Shown piece after piece: positions 60,150-64,000 of a DNA stretch of 64,000 nucleotides. Below the pieces are notes generated by a model. That model was not told the DNA's origin and searched no databases. It saw only the letters and a list, made by a program, of their open reading frames with translations. The stretch's first letter is position 1. Each line of letters opens with the position of its first letter. Both the position numbers and the translations under genes were made by a program. Origin of the DNA: Boswellia sacra (taxonomy: Eukaryota > Streptophyta > Magnoliopsida > Sapindales > Burseraceae); NCBI GenBank assembly GCA_013180625.2, contig SNVD02009237.1, positions 62,001 to 126,000 on the forward strand, read 5' to 3'.

Positions 60150-60171
60150 GATAAATCTCTCCCTTAACCAC
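59695..60171 (-). pseudogene. LINE ORF2 C-terminal zinc-binding domain (zf-RVT)
   Basis: The frame contains LWLASLGRLRTLDRLRRHGM, CVLCASANESHDHLFFSCPF and WREISAKTLIVW, matching the zf-RVT region after the reverse transcriptase of plant LINEs: C-x2-C, then H and C. It is an uninterrupted frame but only the last tenth of ORF2 is present, so no enzyme is made. The first residues before LWL (MVKGEI) come from the target duplication and PMD side. Confidence 0.85.
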
Positions 60172-60879
60172 TCTAATCTAACAAATTGTCTCTAACTTGA
60201 CTTGACTCTTTAGATGCTTCATCTTTTGATACTCCTAAGGCATCCACAACTAATGATTCGGCCTCTTCGCATGATAAATTAATAGCAGAAATTGGCCGAC
60301 CTGTAATCGGAATACCAAGAAGAATCGAAACATCATGAAGTGCAATGGTCACTTTCACTGAAGGGAAAGTGAAATGTGTTTGTATCAGGTTGTCTTCTCT
60401 CCACAAAAGCTGATACAACTGTTCAATTAATGTACCGATAAGAACACCTTATTAATTGTGACAATATAGCTTTTGTGATGATGTTATTAAATCTAACATT
60501 ATTGGCATGATTGTCATATGGCCACTCAGATTTCTTAATCACATGGTGTAGACATTTTAAAGGAAAACCATATTATAATAAAGAATAAATAACATAAGTA
60601 TTCGTTAACTTTAATTATATATAATAACTCAAAATGCAAATGACTAGATCAGAATCTGTTGTTGCCATATTTTTGCCGCTACATAGGTTTTAAAACTTTT
60701 TAAGATTGATGGATCTTCTAGACCCCCTAGAAAATTCACACATAAGTCTTCTTCATCATCATTAGGCATATCTGATAAAATACTTTATGTCTGATCCACG
60801 ATAAAAGGATGAGTCTTACTCTCCCTAGCACGATGTATCCTAGTCACTACTGTATGATGAGCACGTGACATCAAGATTG

Positions 60880-61836
60880 ATATCCTCAAAACACCAATAT
60901 ATCACTAAGAAAATTTTCTATAAAAAATATAATACAATTTATTGTAATTACAAAAAAATTGAAATAACTTATAATTAAATTAATAATCAAAACAATGAAG
61001 TAATAATATTAAATAAATAATTACATAAGTGATATATTTTGCTTTTTATCTTTTGGCATTGTTGATACTTTCCAATTTAATACTAAATAAATATTAGTGA
61101 TGTAAATTCTAAAGTTTGACCATTAAAATTGTTTTAATCACTTACAATAAAAAAAAAAGCTATTACTAAACGCGTTAGTGATAATTACTTTGGTTTATTT
61201 TAAGTTTGTTTAATATTCTCCATATCATGTGCTTTTATTATCTCGTAGCTTCCACCAAACCCATGAAAGGGAGATTTCATCAATTTGAATCACAAGTCAT
61301 GACAACTAATTAACATGAAACATGTGGTTTGAGGAATTGTTATTCGTATTGATGTGTTTGTTTATGCATCAATTACCAGTATCTCAAGCTTACTGTTATA
61401 AACTCTCTTACATCTGCTCATTTTCATTAGTATTTTACAATCATTGTATAGAGATTTCATTATTCTTGGGAACTCTAACATGATGCATATGCCGAAAGAA
61501 TGACATGTAAAAATAAAAAGTAAAAAAAAATTCATTATTCTACACTTTTTTAATATTATTAAAAAAACACACCTTTTGTATGACAAATTTTAACTATTAA
61601 ATTAAAAACAAATGATAACATGTTCTTATTAAAGTTTCTTGCTAGTAAAATGACTACTAATTGAGAAAATAATTTCTAAAATTTTAGACTCTAATCAATT
61701 GAATCCAACTTTTCACTAAAGAAACACAAGAATGAAAAATTACCCTCAAATATATATTCTCTCTATATATGAAATTTCATAACAATAGACAATAACTAAG
61801 TCATTATATTAACACATAATTTTATGGGGTTGTAAT
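60880..61836. other. AT-rich spacer between PMD gene and copia element D
   Basis: Nothing recognisable; it would contain the PMD promoter if that gene was ever transcribed. Confidence 0.35.
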
Positions 61837-62135
61837 TGTTGAATAAAGTATTTTGCAATTTTTAATTTATGTTAATCATTAGCTTGGGTTGTCCTAGTCT
61901 TTAGCATTGTGATTATTTTCTGCAGAACATGGTTCATAATTTCCTACGCTTTAGGAATTTGTTGAACACGTTAGTGCCTATTATCTCTGCCCATTTTCTG
62001 TCATGTAATTAACCATTTTCTGTCATGCAGTTAATGCCCATTTTTCTGTCCATTTTCTATCATGTACCAGCCTATATAAAGGCTATTGCTAAATAATAGT
62101 GATTAGCACTTTCTCCCTTATTTGTCTTCGTAACA
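61837..62135 (+). repeat. Probable 5' LTR of copia element D
   Basis: TGTTGAATAAAG to CGTAACA, about 299 bp, with repeated 'ccattttctgtcatg' words at 61990-62060 and a TATA box in cctatataaaggc near 62070. The start is tentative because the 3' LTR is outside the window. Confidence 0.6.
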
Positions 62136-62136
62136 C

Positions 62137-62149
62137 TAGTATCAGAGCC
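62137..62149 (+). other. Primer-binding site of element D
   Basis: TAGTATCAGAGCC, one change from TGGTATCAGAGCC; matches initiator methionine tRNA as in most plant copia elements. Confidence 0.75.
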
Positions 62150-62296
62150 AATTTGAAAGTGAGTCAAAGAGAGAAAGTGAGTAGGTGAGAGTCCTAGAAA
62201 TGTGAGAGTCCATCAAAAAAAAGGGAAAAAGAAAGCAGCAGCTATATTTTCTATTCCACATCTGTTTTCTTTTCTTGCAAGAATAGTCGTAAACAG

Positions 62297-64000
62297 ATGG
62301 CTTCTGAAAACTTTGTGCAGCCAGCTCCTCCACGATTTGGTGGTCATTATGACCATTGGAGCTTGCTGATGGAAAATTTTTTGAGGTCCAAAGAATACTG
62401 GAATGTAGTTGAGTCTGGTGTAGCAGTATCTATCACTGGTGTGGCACTTACAGAGGTGAAAAAAACCGAGTTGGAAGGACTGAGGTTGAAGGATTTGAAG
62501 GCAAAAAATTATTTGTTCCAGGCCCTTGATCAATCCATCTTGGAAACCATTCTCAGCAAAGAAACTTCCAAGAAATTTTGGGACTCTATGAAAAAGAAAT
62601 TCCAAGGTTCAACACAGGCAAGACGGCAGCAGTTTCAAACACTTCGTTCAAAGTTTGAGATGCTTCAAATGAAATTGGGAGAGATTGCTTCTGAGTTCTT
62701 CTCAAGAACTATGGCGATTATCAACAAGATACAGATTCATGGCGAGAAGATTGAGGATGTGATGATAATCGAGAAAATCCTTTGATCAATGATGCCAAAG
62801 TTCAATTATGTGGTGTGTTCAATCGAAGAGTTAAAGAATCTTGATTAGCTCTCAATTGATGAATTGCAAGGTTTATTACTGGTTCATGAGCAAAAGTTGA
62901 TCCAGCAGGACAACGAGGAGTAAGCTTCAAAGGCTTCTATCAATAATAATCCATCCTTGACACCTAGCAGAGGAGATCGGGGAAGAGGAAGAGGTCGTGG
63001 CAATAAGGATCGTAGGAACCAGCATCAAAATTCTGAAGAGAGTGAATCTTAAGAGAGAGAAAGAGGTCAAGGTGGCAACCATGCATCTTCCAACAGACCA
63101 AAGTCAGTAGACAGTCACAAGTGGAATGCTTTAGATGTCATAGATACGGTCATTATCAATCAGAATGTCGTACAAATATGTTTAGAGGATGTAGTGAGCA
63201 ATCTCACTATGTAGAGAAAGAAGAAGAAATCTCTTTGTTGATGACCTGTTATGTCAAGGAGGAAGCCAATCAAAATCTGTGCCATTTGGACATAGGTTGT
63301 AGTAATCACATGTGTGGCGATAAAACTACATTTTCAGAGTTGGATGAGACTTTCCATGATACTGTGAAGTTCGACGGCAATTCTAAAGTCTCCATTATGG
63401 GAAAGGAAAGGTAACAATCCGAGCCAAGAGAAATTCCTTGCAAAATATTTCTGATGTGTTATGTTTTCCATATTTGAAAGCGAAATTGCTTAGCACTGGC
63501 CAGTTACAAGAGAAAAGGTATGAAGTCTCTATCAAAGGAGGAGTTTGCAAAATATTAGATGAAAAATTGGGTCTGATTGTTCAGGTCAATATGACTACAA
63601 ATAGAATGTTTTTGTTGCATTTCAACAACATTTCTCATACCGGCTTCTCTACAAGACTAAAGGAAGAGACTTGACTGTAGAACTTTCGCTGTGGACATCT
63701 GAAGTTTGGTAGCTTAAAGACCTTACAACAAAAGAATATGGTGGATAGACTACCACAAATTGTTATACCTTCTCGAGTTTGTGATGAGTTAGCAAACAAC
63801 CTCACAATCAGTTTCCAAAAAGAAAATCTGAAAGAGTTAAGAAGGTGCTGGAACTAGTGCACTCCGACTTATGTGGGCCGATCACTCCAATGTCAAATGG
63901 AGGTAAAAGATATTTCATATCATTCATGGATGGTTTTAGTTGTAAAATCTGGGTTTATTTGCTAGATGAAAAATCCGAAGCTCTCACAGCTTTCAAAAGT
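62297..64000 (+). pseudogene. Gag-Pol of copia element D, partial
   Basis: Gag starts at 62297 (MASENFVQPAPPRFGGHYDH) and reads cleanly to 62785 through a UBN2-type region (ETSKKFWDSMKKKFQGSTQ), then stops near 62783, 62845 and 62920. An RGRGRGRG stretch near 62980 precedes a zinc knuckle CFRCHRYGHYQSEC at 63124. Protease motif is DIGCSNHMCG (near 63292; the family has DSG, here DIG). The GAG-pre-integrase RYGHLKFGSLKTLQQK (63690-63740) and integrase DLCGPITPMSNGG (about 63870) follow. A frameshift lies near 63670. It continues past the window. Confidence 0.85.

Larger units (their letters stand above)
58084..60871 (-). pseudogene. Plant mobile domain (PMD; MAIN/PP7-long-form-like) gene, decayed
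   Basis: Minus strand from an ATG at 60871 (MSRAHHTVVTRIHRAR) to a stop at 58084. Recognisable blocks: SILSDMPNDDEEDLCVNFLG near 60780-60720; VKVTIALHDVSILLGIPITG at about 60360-60300, the core PMD motif; TDLCPNRIIHSATIAYLL and GCTLFVNKSANGVPIVCLS at 59390-59270; AYLYRQLGLATRSNVKQIVG; VIWNPYGLDFYEITFYTRYI near 58800; and KPYQPERVLRQFGYIQTIPR near 58740. An acidic tail (DDDEDEQKTD) and KKKR end it. Stops, frameshifts and a LINE insertion disable it. PMD proteins such as MAIN and MAIL1 act in transposon silencing and meristem upkeep; many PMD genes are themselves carried by transposons. It is convergent with the MULE gene, about 300 bp apart. Confidence 0.82.
61837..64000 (+). mobile_element. 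Copia-type LTR retrotransposon D, 5' part, cut by window end
   Basis: A 5' LTR, a primer-binding site, gag, protease, GAG-pre-integrase and the start of integrase follow in canonical copia order on the plus strand. The 3' half lies beyond 64000. Several stops and shifts mark it as inactive. Gag and protease belong to the Tnt1-94-like branch usually annotated in plant genomes. Confidence 0.85.

Overview
The window is repeat-rich nuclear DNA of a eudicot plant. Evidence is spliceosomal genes with plant-specific products (a chloroplast J20-type J-protein, a GT47 xyloglucan galactosyltransferase) and plant transposon families (copia, CACTA, OTU-type MULE, hAT, LINE). The species cannot be fixed from the sequence. 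Only two genes look intact: an intronless GT47 gene at 750-2255 (+) and the two-exon J20-like gene at 17091-18552 (+). Almost everything else is mobile DNA, its debris, or AT-rich tandem repeats.

Layout. 0.7-2.3 kb: GT47 gene. 2.5-15.3 kb: copia element B (+), broken by copia element A (-, 2934-9011), a short non-autonomous LTR element (9012-10662) and a solo LTR of that same short element (12531-12976); element A itself carries another 1.4-kb solo LTR (3377-4812). 15.6-16.5 kb: element with long inverted ends beside a TA microsatellite. 17.1-18.6 kb: J20 gene; 19430-20263 is an 834-bp inverted-repeat element with a 9-bp target duplication. 22.9-32.6 kb: decayed copia element C (+), with a 1.4-kb solo LTR of the same family as the one in element A, and two hAT elements in its 3' LTR. 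33056-48707: a 15.65-kb CACTA (En/Spm) transposon with TSD AAT, TNP2-like and Transposase_24-type genes (-), a solo LTR, a minisatellite built on 'aagtgggctg', and a stop-free, spliced AP2 (WRI-type) host-gene fragment on the opposite strand. 48.7-52.4 kb: AT-rich tandem repeats. 52516-53822: truncated second copy of the 3' half of the J20 locus, 34 kb from its source. 54.0-57.8 kb: decayed MULE transposase with an OTU protease domain (+). 58.1-60.9 kb: convergent, decayed plant-mobile-domain gene (-), itself hit by a 5'-truncated LINE with a 16-bp TSD. 61.8-64.0 kb: 5' LTR, gag, protease and start of integrase of copia element D (+), cut by the window end.

How it fits together. Target duplications give a relative order: B, then A inside B, then a solo LTR inside A; the CACTA inserted, then a solo LTR inside its second gene; the J20 3' region was duplicated, then the 834-bp element entered only one copy (the other copy is an empty site). 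The most unusual items are the AP2 fragment carried inside the CACTA and the MULE-OTU / plant-mobile-domain pair.
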